Positions 22,377 to 34,254 are shown, counted from the stretch's first letter. The stretch is DNA of 64,000 nucleotides from Mallotus nudiflorus (GCA_947683625.1 CANTUR010000652.1:496001-560000), one strand, 5' to 3'. Notes: generated by a model not told the origin, from the letters alone. Translations and numbers: made by a program.

Positions 22377-23117
22377 GGAAAAAAAAATCATGCTGAGTTA
22401 AAAACCTAAAAATAGCAACGTAGGCAAAAGTTAGGGACCTCCCACTAGGTTGAAAACCTTGCATGGGCAACCTAGGAAAAAGTTAGGGAAAGAGAGAAAA
22501 TACTTAACTAAAAAACCTAAAGAAGGCTAGTTATGGATAGGGGTAACTTTGAGTTCAAAATTTGTATGAATGCATTTGTGCTTTTCTTAAATGACTTTAG
22601 TGAAATGAGAATGATTGCCAATTTATGCAAAATTTCTTTGAAAAATATGACACATTTTATCGTAATGAATTGCATCAAGCATGCTTTGCATTTTCTTTTA
22701 TTACATGACCACAATTCTTAACTCTCTCTATGAGATTAGCCACTATCGTCAAAGCCTAAAAAAAAGCCTATCTAGGTGTGAAAAGCTCCAAAAGGAGATA
22801 CCCTAGGCAAAAAAGGGAAGGAAAAGAAAACCCAGCTAAGTGTGAAAAGCTCCGAAAGGACACGCCTTAAGCAAAAAAAGGAAAAATAAAAAGAGGCAGT
22901 AAACATCATCAATGATACATAATAAGAACAATATATAGTCATCATCATACAAATATCATATGGCACATGTAGGAAAAATCCCCACATACAACACCCAGAG
23001 TCCATAACCTTGGGAAAATGATACAACAAAGCAAATCACAAACTAAAAGTCCTACACCTAGCTCCTAAAACAACTACATCGGCCATGGCTACCATCAGAA
23101 GCAAGCAGGAGTCCTGC
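22377..23117 (+). other. Post-pol spacer of the Tat-like element
   Basis: Non-coding. It holds imperfect repeats of a module reading GTTGAAAACC...GGGCAACCTAGG...AAAAGTTAGGG at 22400-22500. A second pair, GTGAAAAGCTCCRAAAGGA, lies near 22778 and 22842. Purine-rich modules like these are common after pol in Tat elements. Short open frames at 22517-22721 are not recognisable. Confidence 0.55.
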
Positions 23118-23330
23118 TCAAGAATCTCCCTCATCTGATCTAGGCTCATCATCGTTCATCACAAAGGACGATAGTCGTGACTCTAGCTCACCAATACGAT
23201 CATAATGAGCTGCACGCTCTTGCTCCCATTCACAGCTAGTGTGATGGTGTTCAACCTGCATGACATACTGCATATGATAGATATAGACAAAAAATATTTG
23301 GATAAAATAAATAAGTACAATAAAGGAAGC
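23118..23330 (-). pseudogene. Last exon of the antisense PMD gene
   Basis: On the minus strand this reads a hydrophilic C-terminal segment with a helical, coiled-coil-like composition (EWEQERAAHYDRIGELESRL) and an acidic end (NDDEPRSDEGDS) before a TGA. A possible splice acceptor (ATCATATGCAG) lies a little upstream at about 23270. The solo LTR at 23333-25508 sits immediately upstream and separates this piece from the body of the gene. Its assignment to the PMD gene rests on strand, order and the interrupted target site, not on domain similarity. Confidence 0.5.
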
Positions 23331-23332
23331 AT

Positions 23333-25508
23333 TGTAAACACCCAATTTAAGGATGAAGTGTGGATGCGAAAGAGGACTCCAATGATGAAAATGTTATAAA
23401 TAGATCTTTAGTAGTTGAAGTTTGAAACCTCAAAAGTCTGAATGCATTTCAAAAAGGGATTTAATCGGTTTTTTAAGGACTTAATTGCAATTTTTTTTAG
23501 GACCTAATTGAAAATTTTAAATTCATTTAGGGGTGTTTTGTAATTAAAGAGATCAAAATTCTATAATTTCGATTGGAACTACATAATTTTGATAAGAATT
23601 CTATAATTCCAATTGGAATTACACAATTCTCGTCATAATTAAGCATGTCCCTTCTGTTTTTTATTTTATTTTAGTAAATAAAATTTGGTTTCTTTAATTT
23701 TAAATGGTCAAATAGTATTTGTCTAAATTTTTATGAAATTAAAGTCCTTTTATAATCAAAACTCTAGGAAAAGTAAGTCATAGCAGGATATGTTTTTAGC
23801 TAGGGTTTTTTCCTATAAAAGCTGAACTTGAGCTATCTTAAGGGGAGCTCTCTAAAAAAGGAGACCTCTCGGAGACTTTTCTTTTTTCCTTAGGTAGTAC
23901 ATAAAAAATATTCTCTATGATTTATTTGTTTTTGAAGCAAGGAGCAATAGACTTTTAAGAAGAAGAATAACAAGTTCTTGAAGATCCATCTAACAAACAA
24001 CGGTGATTTATACTAGTTTAAGGGGCAACTTATACTACATCCATAATCATCATTTTCTTTCCTCCTTTATTTTATTTTATTATTTTGATTTTATTAAATT
24101 TCAATTTTATTTATTATTTTTTATTCACTAATCATTGTTTATTCTTTTATGTTGGTGATTATAGAGGGGATTACTTGATGATTTTAATAGGTAAATAAAA
24201 TCCACGAAGGTCCATGGAATGCCATGGATTGAACTTTGTAGCCAAACATAGTTTCTAGGTTTTTTTATTTATTATTATTTTGTGGGTTGCTTTATTTTTT
24301 ATTTTTTATTTTTTGGATTATATTAATTTTTCTCTTCTTACAATTTTTAGTTAATCATTGTAATAACCCCAATAGTGGGAATAATGAAATCATGTGTGTG
24401 TGATTGTGTATTTTATTTTAATTAATTGGTTTAGTGAAATTATGATTTTAATTAGGTAATTAATTAAAATTAATGGCTATAAAAATTATTAAGTTGTTTA
24501 ATTAAAATTGAATTAGATTTAAGTGGATAGAATTATGGTTGCATGTTGATTATTTTTTTTTATTTTTTTTATTTAAAGTCACTTTAATTAAATTAGGATT
24601 TTAGAATAACTATGATTGATTTTTTTTTCTCTTATATGATTTTTTATATTTTTTATTGTTTTTAGGCTTGTTTGTTTATGTTTATGTGTTTTAAGCCCTA
24701 AGTCCACATTAGGCTTTAACTCATTTAAATAAGTTTAGGTTTTTTAGGTTTAATTAATAAAAATGCATCTTTAGGCCTGTAATTAATTAGATTTAGGGCA
24801 GAGATAACATAGGCCCATTTAGTAAATTTAGATATAGGCCCACCTAATTTAATTAATTTAGACTTAGCCTATTTAATTTAAGCCTTTTCCATAATTTGTA
24901 AATTTAAGATCACTTTAGAAATAAAATATATAAAACTAGGCTCACTAATTTAAATACTTCATAATTTGTAGATTTAGGCCCATTTAGAATTAAAATAAAT
25001 AGACTTAGGTTACTTAATTAAAATTGAATACGAATTACGCATGTTAATCTTTAGGCTCACTTGTAAATTAAAACATGTAGATTTAGCCCATTTAATTAAA
25101 ATCAATGTAGATTATACAAACTTAGGGATTGCAAATTTAAATGAGTGCATTGTTTACATGTATTTTCATGAGTAGTTTGCCTGAAATTGATTTTTTTAAT
25201 AAGGGTTTATATGAAATTGCATGTAAACAGAGGGTAAGATAGTAATTCATAAAGTAATTCTAAGTGAACATAAGATTGAAAGAAGTTGGTATTCCATATC
25301 CAAAATCTCCTAGTTATGGTGCTGGTTTTCTTTTAGAGAATTGAGTACCACCATTTTTTTATTTTTCCTGGTTATTACCCTTAGTGGCAACTCCTCATCT
25401 CCACGCCATGTCTTTGTGACAGTGGTTAGTGTGTTCTGTAAAGCCCTAAGTTCAAACAGTGTTGTAGTTGCTAAAATCTTAGGCACGCGCTAAACCACAT
25501 CGTTTACA
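23333..25508 (+). mobile_element. Solo LTR of the gag-only family, TSD AGCAT
   Basis: It starts TGTAAACACCC and ends CGTTTACA, with identical AGCAT on both sides (23328-23332 and 25509-25513). In the opposite orientation it matches the LTRs at 8890-11078 and 20167-22258: the terminal bases, the block around CTTAGGCACGCGCTAAACC, and the motif CCATGGAATGCCATGG at 24212-24227. A TATA-like CCTATAAAAG lies near 23812. Homologous recombination between two LTRs is the usual origin of such a solo copy. Confidence 0.92.
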
Positions 25509-27460
25509 AGCATACCCTTTGAGTGGTCGCAAACTCCAAAAAGCGTTGCTGCGCACTTCCAATAATGGTATACTAGTATTGGCTTGAGGAGATGGAACTT
25601 ACAAAGAGCGAGCAAATAAGTCAATCAACACTCACCAAATAAATGAACCAAAGGCAAAATAAGTGAAATAAAACACAAATATGAGTAGTGTCACGAGGAG
25701 TAATACCTAATTAAGGAAAGTTGGGTCAAGGCAGATCAAAATGCACTACTCTACTAAAGATATTTGTCCCAAGCAAAGCCAAGGATTGTTAAACTGTTAA
25801 ATCCCTAAGAATAGTACTACTAGAAGCCACACCACTAGTATGGGTAGTCACCTTTGTATGGAACATGCCCTCATTCTCTTCAAAATAGGACCTAGATCTC
25901 TTCTAATGAGATCCTCATCACTGCAGATAAGCTCTCACAAATCATGTCAATTATAGTTTAAAACTAACAAAGTTTGTTACATGCTCATACAAACTAGAAA
26001 TAAAAGCCTACCAAATCAGAGGAAGCAACTCTCGATGATCCACATGATGGCCCATAAGACGTATTTGCCTAAGGAGGTGGAGGTGGAGGAAAAGTGCCAC
26101 TAGCCACAGTGTCAATTAATTAAGGGATCAATACATTAACATAAGGAAAGCATGCACTCTCTAAGAGACTCTTAGAGGAGTATCACATCATGGCAGCATT
26201 ATGCTTATCACCATTAAGCTTATGGCCCTAGAACATGTCGCCAAGGGGAGGAATAGGGACTCTCCTCACAAACAGACCATCCCACCAATGGTGGACTCGC
26301 TTACCCAAATACCACACTCTACTAGTAATGCCAGAGAGCAATAATCATCTCTCCATCAGCTGCCATACAGTCACCATCTCTATCATCCAGTGTGACCTTA
26401 CCACCCACTAGTGAAGGAAGATCCTCTCAAAAGGAAAGAATGAATAAATAATCTTTAAAAAAGAAACAACCAACACAACAAGAGCCAGATATACCTAATC
26501 AAGGGACATCCTGCACATATAGTCTCAAGCCATTACATAATCCTCAATCAAATAAGTAATCCTTATGATCCAGTAAAAACAACGAGGAAAGTTGTCCTTT
26601 AAGAAATGTTTGATGGTCGAACGAGGGAAAACCCTAAACTCGTAAGCCTAGATCTATCAAAACTAGGAAATTATAAATAACAAACTAAAGATAAAAAAGC
26701 AAAAAGAACAAACACAAGAACTCCTACTCACATCCAGCACGAACAAGCATCCATAGATTCTTGAGCCATCTCAACATGCTACATCATGGCATGAGTACAT
26801 GTGGGCAAAAGCGGTAGTACCCAAATAATACCTAGACAAGCCATCCAGATCCCTCATAACAGGTAACAATTATAGACTACTCATACCCGAGGGGTTTGGG
26901 AAGATGAAAACACTCAATAAATAGAACAAAAAGAAACGAGTCAGCTACTCTGCTAAAATAAGATCAACATCATACATCTTCTGCATAGTGGAGACAAACT
27001 CGGTGTAAGGAGTGAGGTATGGACAACTAGACTTTATAGGGGTAGGCATCCCAAGTAACTTCATAGTAAGGTGCCACCTCGCCACCACAAAAGAAAACTC
27101 CTCCTCACTAAAGGGAACAAGCTCCCTAAAAAAGTTTAAGCCCGTAATTGCAACAAAGTCTAAAGGAGTGATGGTCATCTCCCCAACAAGCAACTGAAAA
27201 GTGTGTGTCATATCTATCCATCACTTAATCAATGCATACATAGCAATCTGACTTGACAAATACAAGTCATAAAAAAGTGCAGCGATAATCCCATCAAAAC
27301 CCTTCCTTGTAACCATTTACTTCACACAAAGTGGAAGACCCTGATAGTACATGCTAACCCTATTGAAACTATTAGGTAGCACATATCGGACCTATGAGGC
27401 TATAAATAATAAGTACACTATCAAACATTCACACAATTAATAAATACCAACACATCTTTT
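25509..27460 (-). pseudogene. Antisense plant mobile domain (PMD) gene within the Tat-like element
   Basis: The minus strand holds a plant mobile domain, also called the aminotransferase-like plant mobile domain. The best part is 26945-27211: MTHTFQLLVGEMTITPLDF, then VAITGL, then a region with VVARWHLTMKLLG. Upstream the frame reads GLPLCVK...GFDGIIAALFYDLYLSSQIAMYALIK, typical of the N-terminal half, with one stop. Downstream, across stops and probable introns, pieces read YYLGTTAFAHMYSC, DNFPRCFYW and YLGKRVHHWWDGLF. Antisense PMD frames between pol and the 3' LTR are known in Tat/Retand-type elements. PMD proteins in plants (MAIN/MAIL) affect silencing and genome stability. The role of the retroelement version is unknown. 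This copy is broken. Confidence 0.75.
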
Positions 27461-27825
27461 TCTCTATTATTTAATGGGAAAAATAACGAAAGCTAAAAAG
27501 AAAAGCACTACTACAAACACTAGTAGACAATCATAATAAGAAAATAAAGCAAGACCTATCAACTATCAACTATCAATATTCACAATAAAACTATATAGAC
27601 AGTTATAGCAAGAGCTATAGAACTACACTTAAAGTAACCTCAGTTGAAAGAATAACAAATATAGCAAAAGCTAACAAACAACAAAGCAGCCTAAATAGCT
27701 AAATAAAAAATAGAGGAAAAAGAAAGACCTACATGGTGATGATGACGACTAGCCTAAGCATGAGTCTCTAGACTATAAACCATAAGGATTGGGTCTCCTC
27801 TAGAAAGCCTATAAGGCTAAGAACC

Positions 27826-27963
27826 CTAAGTGTCGGACAGACTATTAATACTAGTACCCGTAGTGGAAGTCCTTACTCCAATAGCCTTTATGAAGTTACC
27901 CTCCTCATCTAAGAAAATATCCTCCAAACCCTCTAGAATGTTAGGAAACTCCATCTTATATAG
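27826..27963 (-). pseudogene. Probable first exon of the antisense PMD gene
   Basis: On the minus strand, a frame starting at the internal ATG 27963 reads MEFPNILEGLEDIFLDEEG, then FIKAIGV and a Ser/Thr-rich stretch before a stop. Further downstream, a GTAGGTCTTTC donor-like site near 27730 and a TTTATAG acceptor-like site near 27400 could bound an intron leading into the PMD exon. Extending the frame to 28224 adds sequence of low complexity, so I prefer the internal ATG. I have no domain match for this exon. Confidence 0.4.
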
Positions 27964-28430
27964 AGAAAAATGAAAATACATAAGCAAAAAATAGAAAAAA
28001 GCATCTAAAACATAAAAGGGGTCAAGAAGATTTGGAAAACACTTAAAGAAGTTCGGAAGAAGCCTCCCTAGAACTCCAAAATACACGTTTAAATAAGAGT
28101 GGAGAGGGGAAGGCACGTGACCAAGTGCTAGGAGAGCGTGTGATCGTGTGCTACTCAGTGCGTGACCATGCACAGCCATGCGCACTTCTTCCTTCCACAC
28201 GCTCCTGTATGATTTTATACACACTTTGAAACTCTACACACTCAATTCTATGGCCCTAAACCTCCATTTAAGCATAAGACATGCACCAAAATCACATAAA
28301 AGTACACTGATAAGGACTACATCTATCTAAGGACATCGCACGTGGCCTTACCACTTTCAAAAACTCAGCATCTCTTGAAAGAAGAAAAATAGGGAAGAAT
28401 CATTAAAGGGATACCTACTAGAAATCATGA
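27964..28430. other. Spacer with no identified feature
   Basis: AT-rich sequence upstream of the antisense PMD gene. If that gene has its own promoter, it would lie here. I see no convincing TATA box in a clear position. Confidence 0.4.
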
Positions 28431-28439
28431 AAATAAAAT

Positions 28440-28907
28440 TTACAAAACAATAAGTAATGACATCATCATTATTGCATCATCACTACATCATCCTTATATC
28501 ATCACTACATTATGGTTGTATCATCACCAACCAAGACTAAAAGAGAAGGACACATTACATCAACCATAATAATCACAACAGTCTATTGCCTAATACCGAA
28601 AGAGGTTATACTGGCATTATCTTTTTGCTTGACACTAGAACAGGTTATAATGGCATTGTTGACACCAGAGGAGGTTATAGTGGTATTATCTTTTCACCTG
28701 ACACTGGAAGAGGTTATAATGGCATTGCCTGACACTGGAGGAGGTTATAGTGGTATTACCTTTTAGTCTAACATCAAAAGAGGTTATAGTGGCATTGTTT
28801 GACATCAGTGGAGGTTATAGTGGCATTATCTTTTCACCTAACACCGGAAGAGGTTATAGTGGCATTATCTTTTCACCTGACATCGGAAGAGGTTATAGTG
28901 GCATTAC
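28440..28907 (+). repeat. Minisatellite (GAGGTTATAGTGGCATT), left part
   Basis: It begins with short CATCATCACTACAT repeats (28455-28525), followed by about nine imperfect copies of a unit of about 35-42 bp containing GAGGTTATAGTGGCATTATC and a CTGACACC-type spacer. The array resumes at 30445 after a solo LTR. It lies upstream of the 3' LTR of the Tat-like element, as the other array does in the nested element. The open frame at 28512-28766 is a by-product of the repeat. Confidence 0.85.
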
Positions 28908-28912
28908 CTAAC

Positions 28913-30444
28913 TGTTGGGTTCCGTGATGCGAACGCAGCGGAAAAATTAAAATTTTATCACGTTCCCAAGCCAGGATCCATGTAATTCGACTAATTGATT
29001 AAATCTAGGGTTTTAATAATCTTACCAAAAATGCAGAAGAGGCAAGATTCTCTGGAAGGGTGAGAGGAGGTTCACACCGGTGACACCTTACCTCGAGCTT
29101 TTTGGCTTGGTTGTTCGGATCAAGACGTCTCCAAAAGGATGCGTCCTCTATAGGTATCCACACGAACAGCCCTTCACAAAACGAATTTGAGTGTGTGTGC
29201 TAGCAACCTCTTGACTGTCTTACAAATCAAGAACAAAAAGGAAAACTCTGTCTTTGTTTTCTAAGAGGAAAGAAAACGAATTTGGAGGCAAAAACGAGTG
29301 TGTGAAACCCTAGAGAATATAACATATTTATAGACTCCAAGTTAGGGTTTCACTTACCAATAACCTTTTGGTAATTTTCCATTTATTATATTTTGATTTT
29401 GTTTACAAAAAAATCAAAAATAATATCTTATTTATTTATTTAAAATAACATTTATCTTAAATAAATAAATAAATAAAACACTTTAATTATTTATTTCCAC
29501 AGAGTTTATTTTGGGCTTATTAAACCCATATCCGTTTTGGGCTTGTTCTAAGTGTGTGACCCTGTAGGTTCACATAACATTGGCAGTGGGCCTAAATCTC
29601 TATTTAGGCCTACAAGTCATAAGTGGCCTCTAGCAAGACATTATGACTACCCAAGTCATGTGAAGTCAATAATCCGACATAACCTAATTACAGTGAATTT
29701 TATTGTCCCTTTATCACATGATATCTTAATTGAACATAAGGCATAGAATGTCATCCTTATATAGTTCAATATTATGACTTGATTCCAAGTAGACTGAAAA
29801 TGATAACTCTTTATCAATTCATTTCAGCATGGCCATGCATTTTATTCAGTCTATCTCATCAAGGGGCCTTTAGATATCTTTCTCATATTAATGAGGGATA
29901 AATTCCTTCTAAATCACTCACATTCCTCACATAACTAATTTTATATCCAACAACATTCTTTTAATCATCCGGTTAAAGACAATGTTAGAATGTGTCAAAA
30001 CATAAAATAGCTATGTAGAAATCCATGATGATTTCAAGGTCAAAGGACCGAAATAAAATTACTGTGATAAGAAATACTTATGACAATAATCTATGTAGTA
30101 TTCTTATAGTGGGTCAATCCAGTACACGATCTCTCATCATGTACCTATGAGTTGACTTAATATCTCATATTTATGATTAGTAAAACATAACCATCAGTCA
30201 ACAACATACTAGCCTTAATACTTTAATATTCATATAATGAATAAATGGCTAGGGATAATTAGAATAGAACTCTTATTTTAATCTAAGGGTTTTACTATCA
30301 AGTCACATACTTGATGGCCTTAGTAAGAATTAACCATTCATGTAATTATCATAAAATCAAATGATAATATAATACCTCTTTATTAATAAAATAAGAAAGT
30401 CAATACATAATCACAAATGATTGACCTAGTGCATATCACTAACA
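28913..30444 (+). mobile_element. Solo LTR (1.53 kb, family TGTTGGG), TSD CTAAC
   Basis: It starts TGTTGGGTTCCG and ends ATATCACTAACA, with identical CTAAC at 28908-28912 and 30445-30449. A second copy in reverse orientation is at 34470-35982. No coding sequence is present between the ends. The superfamily is not clear from an LTR alone. The TGTTG...CAACA-like termini and the 5-bp duplication fit either Copia or Gypsy. Confidence 0.9.
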
Positions 30445-30449
30445 CTAAC

Positions 30450-30600
30450 ATCAAAGGAGGTTATAATGGTATTATCTTTTAACCTGACACCAGAAGAGGT
30501 TGTAGTGGCATTGCCTGACACCAAAAGAGGTTATAATGACATTATCTCTTCTCCTGACATTGGAAGAGGTTATAGTGACATTACTTTCTAACATTCAAAA
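30450..30600 (+). repeat. Minisatellite, right part
   Basis: Continuation of the array at 28440-28907 (units with GAGGTTATAATGGTATTATC). Joining the parts at the CTAAC duplication restores the repeat. Confidence 0.8.
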
Positions 30601-30734
30601 GGATGTTAGAACCCTTGACATGGCTAGAGAATGTTATGTACGATGCCTAAAAAGGATATTCATTGCATTTCATGCGCATGCTTGCGCATCACATGCCTGA
30701 ATGTGTATCATTATCACATGATTGTCTCACTTGC

Positions 30735-31015
30735 TTGAATCATTCATCTGGAAATTATATCATTGCATGACCCCTAAATTGAATCATTCTGCATGAATCC
30801 TAAATTGCATCATTGCGTGAATCCCAAAAATTGCATATTACATGAATCCTGAAATTGCATTTTGCGTGAATCCTAAAATTACATCTTGCATGAATCCCGA
30901 AATTACATCTTGCATGAATCCTAAAATTACATCTTGCATGAATCCTAAAATTGCATCCTTGCATGAATTATAAAATTACATCTTGCATGGATACTAAAAT
31001 TGCATGTGTCCCAAA
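30735..31015 (+). repeat. Short tandem array (ATCTTGCATGAATCCTAAAATT)
   Basis: About ten imperfect copies of a unit of 24-27 bp: CATCTTGCATGAATCC followed by TAAAATTA or GAAATTG. It is a second, different array in the same 3' untranslated region, just upstream of the PPT. Repeats of CATGCGCATGC near 30680 precede it. Confidence 0.8.
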
Positions 31016-31178
31016 CAACATCTTATGTGACGACTGAATCACAAAATAATAATAACAATTAAATCACAATAACATAGCACTCAAGTAAGTTCCTCTCTCC
31101 TCAGAAAATGATTTTTGCATCTTTACATTTTTATTCATGTGTATTGACACTAGAACTAGGTGGCTATACAATACATGT

Positions 31179-31192
31179 GAAGCAGGGGCAAC
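31179..31192 (+). promoter_or_regulatory. Polypurine tract of the Tat-like element
   Basis: GAAGCAGGGGCAAC directly precedes the 3' LTR. The nested element has a similar tract before its 3' LTR (AAAGTAGGGTAAC on the minus strand at 11079-11091). The tract would prime plus-strand synthesis. Confidence 0.6.
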
Positions 31193-33231
31193 TATTATAC
31201 CCAAAATTTAACTGTCCCCTAAAAGGTCTAATGATGAAGCAAACCTCTAAGATGACTAGAGTTTGCTAGTTCGTAACACCTCTAAAGTGTGCAACTTTAA
31301 AAACCTAACCAACCCCCACCCATGTGTAAAATCAATCATTGAACCATTAATTTATGGTCCGACCTTATGAAATATGAATTATCGAAATAATAAGAAGCCT
31401 ATATTTTGAGAATTCCTTTCTTGGAACATTCAACTTGTTGGGCTAGTGTTCATTTCATTAGACTAGCACCCAACTTTATGAAAAAATGGAAATCAATTTT
31501 GATAAAATGGACTTTGGAAACATGTCTAAAAGGCTCTAAAACCTCCGGGAGTGGTCCACAATGGTCCAACAAAACCCAAGGATCAGTGCATGTTGTTTAG
31601 AAGTATTGTAAAGCCATAAACACCCCTAGGTGTCATGTGCTAAAATCAAAGCCAAACTAGACAAAACACATCTGGAAGGCTTCAAAATCTTTGAGAGTGG
31701 TCTTAAAATAGTCTAACATAACTTGAGGAATAGTGCGTATCACTAAGAAGTGTGCATAAACACCTTTAGATGTCACATGCTAAATTTAAGGACAAATTTG
31801 ACAAAATGGACTTTAGAAACGCATCCGAAAGGCTAAAAAACCCTAGGAACGAACCTCAAAATAGCACATGTAAACCCTAAATGGAGTGTGTAAAGAGCGA
31901 ATGTGTGCATAACCACACATGAGAGCATATGCCCACGCGCCAGCACATGCCCATGCGCCAAGCACACAGTCATGCTCACTTCACGTGGCCACATGCTCCG
32001 TCTTAGGGACAAGTGTATGACCATGCCTATACTCCCCCCTCCCTCTTCCTCACATTTTTCACTATAAATAGGTCATTTTGGGGGGGGGGGGGGAGCAAGC
32101 GGAAGCACGTACACACTCAAAAATCTATCCCATTAAAGGCATTGGAAACCCTTTTCTAAATTGTTTTTGCTCTCGTATTGTCTTTTTCTTAGGAGATTAG
32201 ACCTCTTTTCCACTAAACCAAGCCTCATATTTGTCAAAGCATGCTTCAAAGGTATACAAAATAGCATTATTTTATTGTCATTTTAAACCTCGCGATAAGG
32301 AAAGCTTAATAATCCTTTGAAGATAAAGCTTTAAAACCCACACAAGTTTAATAGAGTTTGAGAACCATATAATCATTTTAGCACATTTATTTTATCATAT
32401 TGCATTTTATTTTATCATTGCCAGCATTTGGGAATACTGTTGTGCTTGTGTGATGAGACTAGCAATTTTGCATGCTATATGAATAATCTATGCTTTATTA
32501 TGCTCATTTTATATAATCATTCTACATCCTTTAGTCCCAAGACATGAAATGACATTGTAAATATTAATAATGTGAAAGTTCATATCCTAAAATAGAGTCA
32601 TCATGTTCCTGGTCTAGTGATGACATCATGCATCCCCTATATTATCATCACAGCACAAAATAATCACTGCAAGCATGGATTATCATTTACATTTCGCTTA
32701 CTCTTCCAAATGATCAAGTGTCCATTGCTTATCTCATTGTTCATATGATCGAGCAAGTTATGTGAATATTCATATTTACTTTGCAGATTCATCATATTTA
32801 AAATTAGATTTACTTCTCCACAATCTTTTTTTCCTTTTATATGTATTTTATTAGGAAAGCGATGTAATAATAATATCCTTTAACTTTATTATCTTGTGTG
32901 AATGTTATAAAAACTGTCATTACTAAAACTAGGGTATTACAATAGCTATACATTGAACATCATATAATGAGAAATAGTAAAAAAGTAGATGCGATCCCCC
33001 CAACCTAGAAATCTCTGTTGGGGGCAATACTTACTAAATGACCCAATGTTGTCCCTTTTCTTTTCTGAATTTTCTAAAAATTGGATAACGACTCCACAAA
33101 ATGAAAAAAGCATCTCGTTCCTCCCGAAACCAATCATTTGTCCCTATTTGGTAAAGTAAAACAAAAGACCCTTACGAAGCCAATTCATCTCAAAACCAAG
33201 AGACGCAAGATGCAAAAACAGGTCGCTCACA
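31193..33231 (+). repeat. 3' LTR of the Tat-like element
   Basis: Starts TATTATACCCAAAATTT (the first two bases were probably TG) and ends TCGCTCACA. From about 32003 it aligns with the partial 5' LTR at the window start. The TATA box TATAAATA is at 32063-32070, followed by a run of 14 G at 32080-32093. The target duplication cannot be tested because the left end is outside the window. Confidence 0.85.
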
Positions 33232-33380
33232 ATTATTAACTTAAAAATTATTTAAATATTCATACATAATAAAAATCTAATAATTTTAATACAAATAATT
33301 TACTTTGATTTAATAGTTTTTATATTATAATCACTCATGATTATTTATAATTTTATTAATTTATTATGTTATTTTGTTGT
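33232..33380 (+). repeat. Left arm of an inverted-repeat element (M1)
   Basis: The reverse complement of 33240-33375 matches 37467-37600 closely along about 130 bases: AAAATAACATAATAAA, then TTATAAATAAT, then ACTATTAAATCAAA, ATTATTTGTATT, then AATTTTTAA. The match continues to the edge of the Tat 3' LTR, which shows the Tat element inserted in this arm. The outer part of the arm must lie beyond the left edge of the window. Confidence 0.75.
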
Positions 33381-33384
33381 GTGT

Positions 33385-34254
33385 TCAACTTATATTGTTA
33401 AAATTGTATATATAGTTATTAAGTCTCTTAAATTTAAGACCTAATAATTGTACAAGATTATTAGAGTTGATGGGAAGAGACCAATTATGAGCAATGAAAT
33501 TCCTGAAGGTGGGGTGAGTCACCAACATAACTTGAAAACATAACCTAAGGACTATCATATTAGAAAAACCAAAGTGAAGCAACAAAGGGGAGTGATAAAA
33601 GTGGTGGTAAGGAAGAACTGAGCCTAAAAAGTCAGACTAAAAATTAAAAAAAATTCATGTTATGCAAGGCTTTATCTAGGTGACTTTCAACCCGAGCAAT
33701 ACCATGCCTACCATTGCACTAAGTAAACTGAGAACCTTGAGCTAGGATATCAAATAAAAGGCAATCATCCATGAAGGTTCTAAAATCACAACAAGGACCT
33801 GAAGTAAAAGCTCTTCCAATTTCTCATGTGCCCCTAAAATAACATTAGGATCTCCTAAGACAAACCAATTCAATGAAGTATTAGAAAAGAGATTATAAAG
33901 ATCAAAGTCAAGATGCATTATTCTATTACTCTAAATACTACTATAAATAAAAGATATTCTTTGTATAGAGTTAGCAAAAGAAAAATATAAAGTGATATGC
34001 TGCTTATGAGTAAATAAAAAGGAAGGAGCCATCAAACCTTATTTTCCCAAACCCAAATAGATGGTAAAGGGAGAGGATTAGTGGCATGCAAAATAAGATC
34101 CAAACTATCCAATAAGAGTGAGAAATAAAATTTAAATATACTATTGGTTCCATCAAACAAACATAATCTAGAGCATACCGATGACAAAAAAAAGGGAAAT
34201 ACATTGGGTATTTAAATTACCTATGCCTCTGCAATTCCAGTAAAAAATCTTCAT
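33385..34254 (-). pseudogene. LINE ORF2, endonuclease part only
   Basis: On the minus strand the frame starts MKIFYWNCRGIGN (ATG at 34254), the usual start of plant L1 endonucleases. Across stops, LNWFVLGDPNVILGAHEK (a catalytic region normally GDFN) can be read near 33815-33870, then a region resembling HLDKAL. Downstream 33385-33585 reads LLHFGFSNM, then THPTFRNFIAHNW, typical of the segment between endonuclease and RT. The RT itself is missing: sequence similarity stops where the inverted-repeat arm begins. It is dead because of many stops. Confidence 0.75.

Noticed and set aside
27012..27197. + strand 61-codon frame
   Set aside because: Shadow of the PMD exon on the minus strand.
28512..28766. 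84-codon + frame
   Set aside because: Composed of minisatellite units; no domain.
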